44,019 bases of DNA, from the IMG/VR virus record IMGVR_UViG_3300037883_000021, positions 1-44,019 of that record, one strand, 5' to 3'. Of the stretch, positions 24,399 through 32,850 are shown piece by piece (position 1 is the stretch's first letter; every line of letters starts with the position of its first letter). The notes below the pieces were generated by a model. It made no database searches and was not told where the DNA came from. It saw only the letters and a program-made list of their open reading frames with translations. This stretch comes from a virus. A program made the position numbers and the translations under genes.

Positions 24399-25856
24399 TT
24401 AGATCGACACGAGGTCTGTGGCGACGATGTTGACCAGAATGTGAATGAAGCCGCGCGCCGGGATGAACAAGGCGCTCAGACCATCGTATTCACCAATCTT
24501 GTAGTCACCCGGATTGGCAAGGGTGTAATTGAGGAATGGCACCGCGTTGACATCGCACTGGCCAGCAAAAGTGCCCGCATTGATGGCTTCCGACAGCGCC
24601 GGACCATCATACTGCGTCATGGTGATCTTGCCCAACACCATGCCAAAGGTCTGTGCGTCCTGCATGGTGCCATACAGCACTGTCTCCAGGTAGTTGATAC
24701 CATCCTGGTTGTAGTAAAGCGGCGACAGCGGGTTGTTGGAGCCATTGATGATGGCATTGCTAAGGTCAAGATTGACTTGGATCTGCACCCAGTCAATGGT
24801 GTACCACCAGTTGAAGTAATCATGCCCATCAGCCGTCACCCCTTCATAGATCATGGTGAAGGCAATGCCACCTTCTGCCCCGGTAGAGATGTAATTGGTG
24901 AATGCGCCCTTAAAGCTCACCAGTAGTGGCCCATTGTTCTTGGTGGGATAAGGCGTCACCCCATAGACATACTTGAAGGCCATTGGGCAAATGCGGTTGG
25001 TGTTGCTGGGCCGGTAAGCCAGCGCCTGGTAGAACATCGCAGCCATCGAGAACTCGCCATCGGTGGCAGCAATATTGTCCTGGGTCGGATCAGTAAGGCT
25101 GGGAGCCTCCACAAACTGGATGACGTTCTTGTAGGTGGGGCCAAGGGTAGCCATGGTGGCTGGCGTCACTGTCAGCCAGAAATACTCCATGGCCTCGGGA
25201 TTTTGATACTGCTTCAGCAGGTTCTCATAATCGGTCAGTGCGGCCGGATCGCTACCCACATGACGCGGCATCAAGAAGCCATAGATGGTTTTGGGATTTT
25301 GCTGCAGCCACTGTTCCAGCGCCGTAGCTTCATTGGCAGTGCTGTCCTGGTAGCCCAACTCCAGTATCCATGGGCCAGTCTGATTGCCCTGCGCAAAATA
25401 AGTGGTAGCCATCTGCTGCAATTCAATGGTGGTCTGCCACTGCACTGTGCCCACTGCGCTGGTGAGGCCCGGATTGGTGGTGAGCGGATAAGTGAAGGTA
25501 TCGGCCGCAGTGATAGTGGCCTGCACCAAGCCATTGTAGGCCGCAGGCGTAAAGCCACTGAGCACCAATGGCACCACATCGCCAACTGACACATTGGGGA
25601 TTTGGAAGGTGGTCGTCACTGTGACCACCCCCGCTGCCCAGATAGCATTGTTGACGGCAATTGGATCTGGCAGCCACTGGTCAATGTCCGAAAGTTGCGT
25701 CAGCAATTCGGTGTCATTGGGCACCATTGTGGTAGCACCAAAAGAGACCAAGGCTCCGGTGCGCTGATAGGTGTTGGGGGTAGGGGCTTCGATGATCGAG
25801 ACGTTGACCGTAACGATCGCGTTAGGGTCAGTGCTGAACTGAGTTTGGATCGTCAT
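24399..25856 (-). CDS. Contractile tail sheath protein
   Basis: 485 residues from the ATG at 25856 (GCGAGG upstream). The N-terminal handshake-like strand (IVTVNVSIIEAPTPN), the WILELGYQDS...ALEQWLQQNPKTIYGFLMPR region, and the C-terminal DYKIGEYDGLSALFIPARGF followed by hydrophobic strands fit phage sheath proteins. Residues about 66-137 are an insertion (GVVTVTTTFQIPN...LSGFTPAAYNG...FTYPLTTNPG) of FCCH/Ig-like type shared with other tail proteins here. The sheath makes this a contractile-tailed phage. Confidence 0.82.
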   Translation of the reverse strand: MTIQTQFSTDPNAIVTVNVSIIEAPTPNTYQRTGALVSFGATTMVPNDTELLTQLSDIDQWLPDPIAVNNAIWAAGVVTVTTTFQIPNVSVGDVVPLVLSGFTPAAYNGLVQATITAADTFTYPLTTNPGLTSAVGTVQWQTTIELQQMATTYFAQGNQTGPWILELGYQDSTANEATALEQWLQQNPKTIYGFLMPRHVGSDPAALTDYENLLKQYQNPEAMEYFWLTVTPATMATLGPTYKNVIQFVEAPSLTDPTQDNIAATDGEFSMAAMFYQALAYRPSNTNRICPMAFKYVYGVTPYPTKNNGPLLVSFKGAFTNYISTGAEGGIAFTMIYEGVTADGHDYFNWWYTIDWVQIQVNLDLSNAIINGSNNPLSPLYYNQDGINYLETVLYGTMQDAQTFGMVLGKITMTQYDGPALSEAINAGTFAGQCDVNAVPFLNYTLANPGDYKIGEYDGLSALFIPARGFIHILVNIVATDLVSI

Positions 25857-25889
25857 TTTCAAGCCTCGCAAACAGAGGTGATGGTGGGG

Positions 25890-26300
25890 TTACTTTTTCC
25901 TCGGATGATTATTCTTAGCTGCTTCGTCAATGTGCTCCTTGGCCTCACTAGCTTGCTCCTCAGCTTCACCCGCGTGTCGCTGGGCTCTTTCAGCGTGAGA
26001 CTTTGCCTGTTCAAGCTGGTTCCTGCGGGAATCATGCCCCCGCCTAGCAGCAGGGTGAGCAGGACGATAGTCTTCTTCCTCGTGCTCCACCTTCTCACGC
26101 TCCACAATTGTCCCAGGCTTGGCATCCGCAGCAGCTTGGATATCAACAGCCGATTGAATGGTCGGGGTGGCCCACATTGCTTTGTTGGGCATCGCGTTAG
26201 CAGCCAGCGTGGTAGCCACTGTCACCCCACCCGGCTTTTGTGCGGGCTGGAGGATTGGGAAGCCCGCGCGCCAAGCCGCATTCACTGTGTTCTGAGGCAT
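25890..26300 (-). CDS. Helical His/Glu/Ala-rich protein (136 aa)
   Basis: The ATG follows AAGGAGAG. Residues 1-60 are neutral with no clear motif. From about 65 the protein is a charged coiled coil (RNQLEQAKSHAERAQRHAGE, then AEEQASEAKEHIDEAAK) ending KNNHPRKK. It lies between a virion protein with the DQGL domain and the sheath. The function is unknown; an assembly factor or linker is possible. Confidence 0.6.
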   Translation of the reverse strand: MPQNTVNAAWRAGFPILQPAQKPGGVTVATTLAANAMPNKAMWATPTIQSAVDIQAAADAKPGTIVEREKVEHEEEDYRPAHPAARRGHDSRRNQLEQAKSHAERAQRHAGEAEEQASEAKEHIDEAAKNNHPRKK

Positions 26301-26310
26301 TTGACTCTCC

Positions 26311-27603
26311 TTATTGTCTTAGCCACTGCTCGGTGAACTGCACCTTGGCACCTTCAATGAACTGCCGCGCGATGTCACGGCTCACCGATTGCAGGTAGTT
26401 GACTTCAAACTCAATGTGCTTGCGCTGTGCCAATATCTTCATTTCTGGCTGCGGGTGCTTCTCATCCTGGATGGCCCCAACGCTAGCGATGCCGATGGTC
26501 ATCCAATCTGTTGAGTACTGCTCGACAAAATCCCTGAAGTCACTAGCCATAGCGTTGTCCGCACCATACATGGTGACGCGCACCTTCTCGCGGCACAATT
26601 GTGCGGCTTCCGAGTTGCGCCCAATCCAGGGGCGCTGCTCAAGTGCCAAAGTGTCATAGATGTGCACTGCGCCGAATGGCGGCTCAATATTGTCATCAAC
26701 CAGGAAGCTGGGATACAGCATCAGTGGGCAGGTGAAGCCAGGATAGGGCGGCACATAGCCAGGCATGCTCAACCAGATTGGCAATGAGTTGCTGACCACT
26801 AAGGATGGTTTAAAGTCCGCCGGATCGTCGACAATCTGCGTCTGATTGGTGCTGAACAGCGCCTTGCCAACGTAATGATAGAGGTCAGCCTGCTCATAAA
26901 GGAAACCGCGTGAGGAGAACGCGAACCGCAAATCATTGTAGGTGGCGATATAAAGATGATTAGCACTAATTTGATTGAAAGCTTGAACTTCGCTGAGACT
27001 AGAGAAGATAACTGTGTTAGAATCAACGGTAGCATCTTCCCGTTGATCGACGGCACTATCATAATGGAGACTGCCCTGCACGTCCACATGCGTGGGAAGT
27101 TTGACTGAATCCACTTGCTTTTGTAATACAGCGGTAAACTGATGGCCACCCGTAAACGCATTGACCCAGGCTATGCTCCCTGCTGGCAACACGATGTCTT
27201 CACCCGGCTCCAACTCTATCGTAGTGCCACTGGTTTCGGGATAACATGGACCAGTGAAATCGACAAACAGACTTTCTTCCGCTACCAGGCCCTGATCTTG
27301 GGCGAGCAACGGGTTGGTAATGTGACCACCCACGATGTCGAGCGCCACCAAGCCTCCAGGCGTCACCTGAATGCATTCCCCATCATTCACTGTGGCTGTG
27401 GCCAAGGCTGGACAAGGCTGCAACCCAGGTGTAGTGATGGTGCCGGTCGGCACCCGTATCCAATACACCATGCCATCCAGCGGAAACACATAGCGCTGGT
27501 AAAGATCAAAGCCAATCAGCTGGTGAGCAGACAGTGTCTGCACACCCTGGGCCAGTGTCTGGCCCAATGGCGGCTTGATGCTGTTGCTAAAGGCGTTGGC
27601 CAT
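26311..27603 (-). CDS. Tail or neck virion protein with DQGL/LEPGE domain (430 aa)
   Basis: Residues about 85-160 hold the shared domain (VGGHITNPLLAQDQGLVAEESLFVD, then IELEPGEDIVLPAGS and GHQFTAVL). The C-terminal half (PGFTCPLMLYPSFLVDDN, IGRNSEAAQLCREKVRVTMYG, then SRDIARQFIEGAKVQFTEQW) is alpha/beta and unassigned. The place just before sheath and tube and after tail-completion genes suggests a neck or tail-terminator role. No family name can be given. Confidence 0.6.
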   Translation of the reverse strand: MANAFSNSIKPPLGQTLAQGVQTLSAHQLIGFDLYQRYVFPLDGMVYWIRVPTGTITTPGLQPCPALATATVNDGECIQVTPGGLVALDIVGGHITNPLLAQDQGLVAEESLFVDFTGPCYPETSGTTIELEPGEDIVLPAGSIAWVNAFTGGHQFTAVLQKQVDSVKLPTHVDVQGSLHYDSAVDQREDATVDSNTVIFSSLSEVQAFNQISANHLYIATYNDLRFAFSSRGFLYEQADLYHYVGKALFSTNQTQIVDDPADFKPSLVVSNSLPIWLSMPGYVPPYPGFTCPLMLYPSFLVDDNIEPPFGAVHIYDTLALEQRPWIGRNSEAAQLCREKVRVTMYGADNAMASDFRDFVEQYSTDWMTIGIASVGAIQDEKHPQPEMKILAQRKHIEFEVNYLQSVSRDIARQFIEGAKVQFTEQWLRQ

Positions 27604-27735
27604 TTATTTCTTGCGGCCCAACGAGGGACTGGAACAGGCCCCAGGTGACTTGGGCTTAGCTGGCATCGGCATCTTGGTGGCCTTGCCTTGCGGGCCACCT
27701 GTCTTGTTGACTGGACTGCATGGTTCCTTGGCCAT
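27604..27735 (-). CDS. Small Lys/Pro/Ser-rich protein (43 aa)
   Basis: The ATG overlaps the upstream stop (TGATG) and the TAA abuts the next ATG. The product is basic and unstructured-looking (KEPCSPVNKTGGPQGKATK, then KPKSPGACSSPSLGRKK) with two Cys. Precise packing between two real genes supports translation; function is unknown. It resembles in style the 42-residue protein at 36893-37021. Confidence 0.5.
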   Translation of the reverse strand: MAKEPCSPVNKTGGPQGKATKMPMPAKPKSPGACSSPSLGRKK

Positions 27736-28220
27736 CACTTCTTCTCCATCCAAGATACAAATGAAGCTTGGTATTGACCAGTGTCGATGAAGCTCGGACG
27801 ACTGGCACGCTTGGCATAGGGCTTCTTGAAGCGGTGACTCACTCCGGCTTGTGCCGCCTTAGTAGGCACCCCCATGATCTTGCCATCGTAGGCGCGCTGT
27901 GACAGCATGTCCTTGAAGCGCCGCGCGATGCTGCTCATTGCCTGCTCATCCAACGCCACTACATAAGGCTGCCCAACCATGATGTTCTTGAGAGCGCCAG
28001 TGAATGACTTGTCCAATGAGCTGATGATGAAGCTCTTCTGCAATTCATAGAATTTGGCCATGATGCCGTAACGCTTTTCAAGTATCTCAGCAACATCGCC
28101 AGTGGTCCTGCCTGAGCCATAAGCCTTGCGTGCCTTGGCCATGGTGCCCTTCTTGGGCTTGCGCCCACCCGCGAATGGCGCAGTGTAGGCAATGTCGTGA
28201 ACGCCGAGATGAAGTATCAT
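27735..28220 (-). CDS. Tail completion/neck protein (HK97 gp10-like)
   Basis: 161 residues from the ATG at 28220 (ATGA overlap). The ending RASRPSFIDTGQYQASFVSW carries the IDTGxxxxS pattern typical of HK97 gp10-type and related tail-completion proteins. The body is helical and basic. Gene order (capsid, connectors, this, sheath) fits a protein that finishes the tail or joins it to the head. Confidence 0.6.
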   Translation of the reverse strand: MILHLGVHDIAYTAPFAGGRKPKKGTMAKARKAYGSGRTTGDVAEILEKRYGIMAKFYELQKSFIISSLDKSFTGALKNIMVGQPYVVALDEQAMSSIARRFKDMLSQRAYDGKIMGVPTKAAQAGVSHRFKKPYAKRASRPSFIDTGQYQASFVSWMEKK

Positions 28221-28705
28221 GATATCCCCCAAACGGTTCCCCAGCTGTCCGCATAGGCCAAGTAGCGCTGGCCCCAGGGTGTCTGCTTCAACATCAGATC
28301 ATCCATCAGCATTTTATTAACAAACTCAGGCACCTGTAAGCTTGTCGAAGTACCCTGGTCGCTGGCGCTGGTGGTGATGCCAATCGCAACAGTAGGCAAG
28401 CCGTACTGCTGGCGCAAGTCCGCCCAATAGGTGGGTGGATCCTGATTAGCCTCATCTGGAGCATACAACACCATCAGCGCCCCGCCATAGTTGTAGACTG
28501 CCAGGCTCCAAATGCTTATTGCACCTGGTGGGCCTGGCACGCTAGCAAACTCTGGCCAAAGCACCATGCTGTAGGCTTCATTGAAGCATTCCTCATAGGT
28601 CTGTTGGGTGATTGCTGTAAGCACCCCTTGTGGAATGCCCATCGCTGCTCCCACCCAGACCTGAAAGTCTGGTAGATTGGGGTAGTTAGGATGAGCCAGG
28701 ATCAT
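28217..28705 (-). CDS. Head-tail connector region protein (162 aa)
   Basis: Starts immediately after the previous stop. The N-terminus (AHPNYPNLPDFQVWVGAAMGIP) leads to a helix (YEECFNEAYSMVLWPEF), then SIWSLAVYNYGGALMVLYAP and a helix-rich end. The general size and place, after the major capsid gene and before tail completion, suit a connector or adaptor. The family is not recognised with certainty. Confidence 0.55.
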   Translation of the reverse strand: MILAHPNYPNLPDFQVWVGAAMGIPQGVLTAITQQTYEECFNEAYSMVLWPEFASVPGPPGAISIWSLAVYNYGGALMVLYAPDEANQDPPTYWADLRQQYGLPTVAIGITTSASDQGTSTSLQVPEFVNKMLMDDLMLKQTPWGQRYLAYADSWGTVWGIS

Positions 28706-29257
28706 TCAGGCACGCCTACGGCCACGAATGAAAGGCAAGGTGCCATCAGCTGGTGCCTCTCTTGTCACATGGAAGCCATCAGCAACAGGGGCATGATCAT
28801 CAATGTTATAGCCACCCCTGGGCTCCTGCTCCTCGATGCTCACTCGCAGGCCCTTGGGCAGTGTCTCACCAATTTCTTCCTCGATGCGCTGGTGGGCCGC
28901 CACTGCGGCCTCTTTGCGGATCTCCCTGCCCATTGCCTCCAACACTTCTTCATTGCGCTGCATGGCGCGCCGCAACCGCTCGGTGGTCAATGGCTTGCCG
29001 ATTGAGAAGCAGATGCCATTAAATCTAAAGTCTTTTGAATTGTCCAACTCCTCGATTGACACCAGGCCATACTTGCGGTTCTGGTTCAGAATGAAGTCAA
29101 TTTCCGGTGTGGTAAGATCAGTGTTGGTGCCGTTTGGAGCTATGGTGATCTGCCCACCAATAGGGATCGGCTGAATGATGACCCCGTTGCGCTCCAAGGC
29201 CCGATAAGCAAATTGATGAATCTGCTTACTAACATTGGCCACAAAAAGCTTAGGCAT
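28706..29257 (-). CDS. Conserved structural-region protein (183 aa)
   Basis: A GGAGGA ribosome site precedes the ATG. The N-terminus (PKLFVANVSKQIHQFAYR) and IPIGGQITIAPNGTN strand form a small beta-domain; ICFSIGKPLTTERLRRAMQRNEEVLEAMG is helical; the end is an Arg-rich tail (FIRGRRRA). I recognise the MPKLFVAN...GGQ opening as recurring in phage head-tail regions but know no function. It is the first gene after two large hairpins that follow the capsid gene. Confidence 0.55.
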   Translation of the reverse strand: MPKLFVANVSKQIHQFAYRALERNGVIIQPIPIGGQITIAPNGTNTDLTTPEIDFILNQNRKYGLVSIEELDNSKDFRFNGICFSIGKPLTTERLRRAMQRNEEVLEAMGREIRKEAAVAAHQRIEEEIGETLPKGLRVSIEEQEPRGGYNIDDHAPVADGFHVTREAPADGTLPFIRGRRRA

Positions 29258-29282
29258 GTGTTCCTCCAGGGTTGATCTTTCA

Positions 29283-29373
29283 CCCGCTGCCCCCGCCTGG
29301 GTGGGGGCTCCGACACAAGGGCAGCGGGCTTATTCGGGCTCTGGCCGAAGGGAGAGCAAGGCTGCGCCCGAAT
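29283..29373 (-). promoter_or_regulatory. Two large hairpins directly after the major capsid gene
   Basis: The gap 29258-29372 contains ATTCGGGC/GCCCGAAT arms (29332-29339 with 29366-29373, beginning at the capsid stop codon) and a perfect 10-bp stem CCCGCTGCCC/GGGCAGCGGG (29283-29292 with 29319-29328). No T-run follows either. They may stabilise capsid mRNA, mark a processing site or partly attenuate the downstream genes. Confidence 0.65.
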
Positions 29374-30395
29374 TACTGATACTGCATAGAGATGATGCTG
29401 AGTGCCTCAGGCCGCACTGCCCACCCTGAAGTGATACGCTGCTCGCTGAGCACATCCACTGCGCCGCCCGCCAACGGCACTGTGATCTCCTTCGGGGCTG
29501 CCATATCCTGCAGCATCAAGGTACAAGCCTCCAACGAAGGTGTCAGCTTGGCAAACTCGTTGGTGTTGACGCGGGTGCCCTTGGGCTGTTCAACCTCAGG
29601 CATGCAGACAATGACAGCATCATTGCCGCCCGCGCCCTTGCCGATCAGCGTGTCATCGTAGCCCCAAAGAATGTCATCGTCATTCATGGCGAGCACATCC
29701 TTGATCAATCCCGCGGTGCTGGTGGAGCCAGCCCCAACGCGCTGATAAGAAGTGAGCTGCACGATGTTCTGATATTCCATCGCGCCCAATGTGCGCTGCG
29801 GCCCCACAAACACAAACTTGCGGCCGATGCCGAGTTGGTTGGTGCGGGTCTTGATGGCTTGGACCTGACCAATCAGGAAGAAGGCCATCTGGCCGTTGTC
29901 GTAGGTCACCACTGTGTCATTGCCGCCACTATCAGCTGGCAGATTGATGGCTGTGGCACCTGCGGCATTGACCAGGCCCTCACCATTGGTGGGGTTCATG
30001 CCATAAAGCAAGGCATTGCGCATCAGCTGGAAGGTGGCCTGCCGCATGCCCAGCCGATAGGCATCAGTGATGGACAATCCCCAACGCGCCATTGCGGCGG
30101 TGTCGTGGTGGTCGTATTCAGCGCGCACCCTGATCAGGTAGCTGGGGGCGCTGATCTGGCTGAGGGCAAAGCCCACACCCGGCAGCTGGTTGTAGGCGCT
30201 CTGGCCCGCCGCCATGCGGGTGCGCAGGTCAATGCGCTTGATGTAGGCATAGAGGTCGCCGTCGCCCAACCTGACAAGTGGCCCACCATCCGCCAGCAAC
30301 TCAAAGGCCCCAGAGGCTTGAGTGTATGGCATCAAGGTTTCGGGCAAAGTGTAGGAAGGATGCACCTGGGCAAAGGCCGCTGAGATATTACCCAT
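29373..30395 (-). CDS. Major capsid protein (DUF2184-type)
   Basis: 340 residues, preceded by a strong TAGGAG site. The pattern (FELLADGGPLVRLGDGDLYAYIKRID, then AYRLGMRQATFQLMRNALLYG, then a long central region with FVGPQRTLGAMEYQN and the C-terminal PSLEACTLMLQDMAAP...ITSGWAVRPEAL) matches DUF2184 capsid proteins of myo- and siphophages. It is the main shell subunit. It lies after the protease, scaffold and decoration genes and is followed by strong hairpins, as expected of a highly expressed gene. Confidence 0.85.
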   Translation of the reverse strand: MGNISAAFAQVHPSYTLPETLMPYTQASGAFELLADGGPLVRLGDGDLYAYIKRIDLRTRMAAGQSAYNQLPGVGFALSQISAPSYLIRVRAEYDHHDTAAMARWGLSITDAYRLGMRQATFQLMRNALLYGMNPTNGEGLVNAAGATAINLPADSGGNDTVVTYDNGQMAFFLIGQVQAIKTRTNQLGIGRKFVFVGPQRTLGAMEYQNIVQLTSYQRVGAGSTSTAGLIKDVLAMNDDDILWGYDDTLIGKGAGGNDAVIVCMPEVEQPKGTRVNTNEFAKLTPSLEACTLMLQDMAAPKEITVPLAGGAVDVLSEQRITSGWAVRPEALSIISMQYQ

Positions 30396-30450
30396 TTTCG
30401 TCTCCTAATGAAAGGCCAGAGGTGGCCCCGGCCTCAGGTTTTGAACAAGG

Positions 30451-31080
30451 TTAGATTTGCACCAGCGCAGCTGCGCCGTTGTAGTTCCAAGTGGTGTAGT
30501 TGGTGGCCGGATTGTAGACAGGCACCATGCAGCCATGGGACTTGATCTGCAGGATCTTGATTGGCAACGCTGCTGTCGCAAAAGCAACGATCAGCTGGTT
30601 GGTGTAGTCCCAGGAGACCTGTGGGGTGATGATGCCACCCTCCAGCGTCACCAAGGTCGGATCAATGGCGAGCGCAATGCGTGCCCCTGACCCAAGCCGA
30701 TAGAAGTTCACCAACATGCCATTGCCAGAAACCGGCACTGGACCTTGCGGTGTGCTGACTGCTGCATAGTTCTGGTCAAACACACTGAAGCCAGTGAGGT
30801 GGGTCTCATCAACAGCACGCAATATGGTGCCGCCCAGCGAGTAGTCCGGCCTGGTGGGTGTTGCCGGTGCAGTGCTGCGCTCAGTCGAGATCAATTCCTC
30901 GATGGCCACCCCGCCAAACATTGGCAAGGTTTCCAAAGGCCCAAGGTAACCACCCGCAAGCGCGAAGCGGGTGGCCGGATCAGGCATTGCTTGCCCAACG
31001 ATGAAGCCATCAGATTCAATCGTGAACATGCCCGCAGCGTTGGTCTGCAGGACCGGGTTAAAAGAGACATTCGCAACCAT
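30451..31080 (-). CDS. Probable capsid decoration or head structural protein (209 aa)
   Basis: A strong AAGGAG precedes the ATG. The beta-rich sequence starts VSFNPVLQTNAAGMFTIESDGFIVGQAM and contains LTGFSVFDQNYAAV, NGMLVNFYRLGSGARIALAID, and GGIITPQVSWDYTNQ. I recognise the arrangement from proteins between scaffold and capsid genes in related phages. A head surface role is likely but not proved by motif. Confidence 0.6.
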   Translation of the reverse strand: MVANVSFNPVLQTNAAGMFTIESDGFIVGQAMPDPATRFALAGGYLGPLETLPMFGGVAIEELISTERSTAPATPTRPDYSLGGTILRAVDETHLTGFSVFDQNYAAVSTPQGPVPVSGNGMLVNFYRLGSGARIALAIDPTLVTLEGGIITPQVSWDYTNQLIVAFATAALPIKILQIKSHGCMVPVYNPATNYTTWNYNGAAALVQI

Positions 31081-31139
31081 GAGTTGAAGCTCCTTCTACT
31101 TCTAGGCTGACCAGCTCAATGGCTGGAACGTACTTCCAA

Positions 31140-32126
31140 TCAGGCGGAAGGCCGAGTATTGAAGACAGCCACACGCCGTGCCGGACGCCCAAAGCCCTTC
31201 ACAAAGCTGTCCTTGCCATAGAACACAGTGATGTTCTGGTTGGTATCCGGATTGTGCTTGCGCACCGCCCGCAGTTCACCTTCCCCAAGATCAGTGGGGC
31301 TGGCCGCCGCTGTGATCGCATCAGCATAGACCTGCCTCTCAGCGATGTTGAAGGCCTCCTCAGGCAACTTGGAGAACTTCACGCCCTTCCAGTGCTCAGA
31401 GTGCTTCTTCAGATGAGTGGCAAGCCGCTTGCGGTACGAAAGCAATGACTCACCCTCCAGCGGACGCGGTGCGCGCCCACCAAAGCCTGCAAACACTTCA
31501 TCTGCCCGCGCTTGCGCGTCAGCAAAGGCCGCATGCTCCTCGTCACTGCGTGGCTTCATCATTGAGCTCAACCGCGCGATCTCACGGCGTTGCTCCTCCA
31601 TCTGCCGCTTCAAGGCGCTGACACTGTCCGCCTTCTTAGACTTGTCATCACGACGATCATCATCGTCGTCATCGTCGTCGTCTTTCTTTTCCTCTTCTTC
31701 CTCATCGTCGTCGGACTTCTTGGCGTCCTTCTTGGCATCCTTCTTGTCCGACACCGGCGGGATTTTGCCCTTCTCCTCGGCGGCAGGAGGAGGCAGCTGG
31801 TCCTTGCGCGCGTCCTTCTTCTTGTCGGCGGCCATGGGAGGCGGCTTCTTACCTTCCTCCTCCTCACCATCGTCGTCGTCATCATCCTTCTTTTCAAGGA
31901 ATGCGGGCTTTTTGTCCTCACCCTCTTCCTCTTCATCATCCTTCTTCTTGTCATCATCATCATCATCGTCGTCGTCATCCTTGCGGCCCTTGTCGGCCTT
32001 CAAGGGGTTCTTGGAGCCACTGCCAACCTCAAGCGCATCCATGCGCTTGCCGAGAGAGTCAAGCTTCGACAACACTTTGTCGAGGGGCTCACCGCCTTCG
32101 GCGTCTGTCTTTACCTTATCAACCAT
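31140..32126 (-). CDS. Acidic scaffold-like protein with Asp/Glu/Lys blocks
   Basis: 328 residues from the ATG at 32126, which overlaps the protease gene by 8 bases. The middle (about 45-180) is extreme low complexity: several blocks of consecutive Asp or Glu alternating with Lys-rich blocks and PPP linkers. It is followed by a coiled coil (ALKRQMEEQRREIARLSSMM) and a folded C-terminal part ending FGRPARRVAVFNTRPSA. Position between the protease-like gene and the capsid, plus the helix and charge, fit a scaffold. The long acidic tracts may mimic DNA or bind the basic inner shell. Confidence 0.65.
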   Translation of the reverse strand: MVDKVKTDAEGGEPLDKVLSKLDSLGKRMDALEVGSGSKNPLKADKGRKDDDDDDDDDDKKKDDEEEEGEDKKPAFLEKKDDDDDDGEEEEGKKPPPMAADKKKDARKDQLPPPAAEEKGKIPPVSDKKDAKKDAKKSDDDEEEEEKKDDDDDDDDDRRDDKSKKADSVSALKRQMEEQRREIARLSSMMKPRSDEEHAAFADAQARADEVFAGFGGRAPRPLEGESLLSYRKRLATHLKKHSEHWKGVKFSKLPEEAFNIAERQVYADAITAAASPTDLGEGELRAVRKHNPDTNQNITVFYGKDSFVKGFGRPARRVAVFNTRPSA

Positions 32127-32850
32127 GTTTGGTCTCCATTTTCGTAATGCGCCGTTCCAAGCGCCCAACGGCTCGGGTTATCATATGGCGGGTGAGCCGC
32201 CTCTCTAGTCTATCCACACTGTCCGCAATTACGAGCAATCGCGGGTCGGCTTCAGGCAACGACACACTATCCACTCGGATACCACTTGGCGCTCCACCTT
32301 TGTCCCATACCCCTTTTTCGCATACAGCGAGATGGTCAACATAACTGGGAGATCCCTCAACCAGCATTGTAGAGCCGTCCTGGAGCTCAACTTCGTAGTT
32401 GACTTTAGGGTCTCTGAAGACAACAGAAGGGGAAGTGGATAGGTCTCCTTCCAGAATTTCCTTGCCGATAGTACGGTCGTAGATGCGTGCCACACCCCAG
32501 ACATCCTCGCCCTTGATATAGGGCAGTTGCATGGTACCGATCACTTGCTGCGCAAAGCTATCACTGTCCAGTGTGCTAGCTTCTGGGTGCTCATAGATGA
32601 TGGGCATGCCAGCAGCGCGCTTCAGAAAGTCATCCGTCAAGTAGTTCTCTGGACGGCGATACACCCACTCGTTGAGCTTGGGCCGGTAGCTGATGCCTGT
32701 GCCAGAGATGCGCATGTCCACCAGCAACGCATTCTCAAACATCTGCGGCGAAGCCAACTCTCCATCACGAATGGCCTCAGCCACCTCATACTCATTCATT
32801 CGCAGCCGACGTAGCGCGATAATGACGCCAGGATGGAGCTCAAACGTCAT
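32119..32850 (-). CDS. DUF2213 prohead protease-like protein
   Basis: 243 residues. The core RISGTGISYRPKLNEWVYR, then GMPIIYEHPEASTL, VIGTMQLPYIKGEDVWGVARIYD and EILEGDLSTSPSVVF is characteristic of DUF2213, a family regarded as phage capsid maturation proteases. Catalytic residues cannot be named with confidence. The C-terminus is helical and basic (LERRLTRHMITRAVGRLERR). The start overlaps the previous gene by 11 bases. It probably processes scaffold and capsid. Confidence 0.75.
   Translation of the reverse strand: MTFELHPGVIIALRRLRMNEYEVAEAIRDGELASPQMFENALLVDMRISGTGISYRPKLNEWVYRRPENYLTDDFLKRAAGMPIIYEHPEASTLDSDSFAQQVIGTMQLPYIKGEDVWGVARIYDRTIGKEILEGDLSTSPSVVFRDPKVNYEVELQDGSTMLVEGSPSYVDHLAVCEKGVWDKGGAPSGIRVDSVSLPEADPRLLVIADSVDRLERRLTRHMITRAVGRLERRITKMETKHG

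Noticed and set aside
31417-32208. Long plus-strand frames rich in Ser, Leu or Ile opposite the scaffold-like gene
   Set aside because: They are the complement of Asp/Glu/Lys codon runs; the composition follows from the real minus-strand gene.
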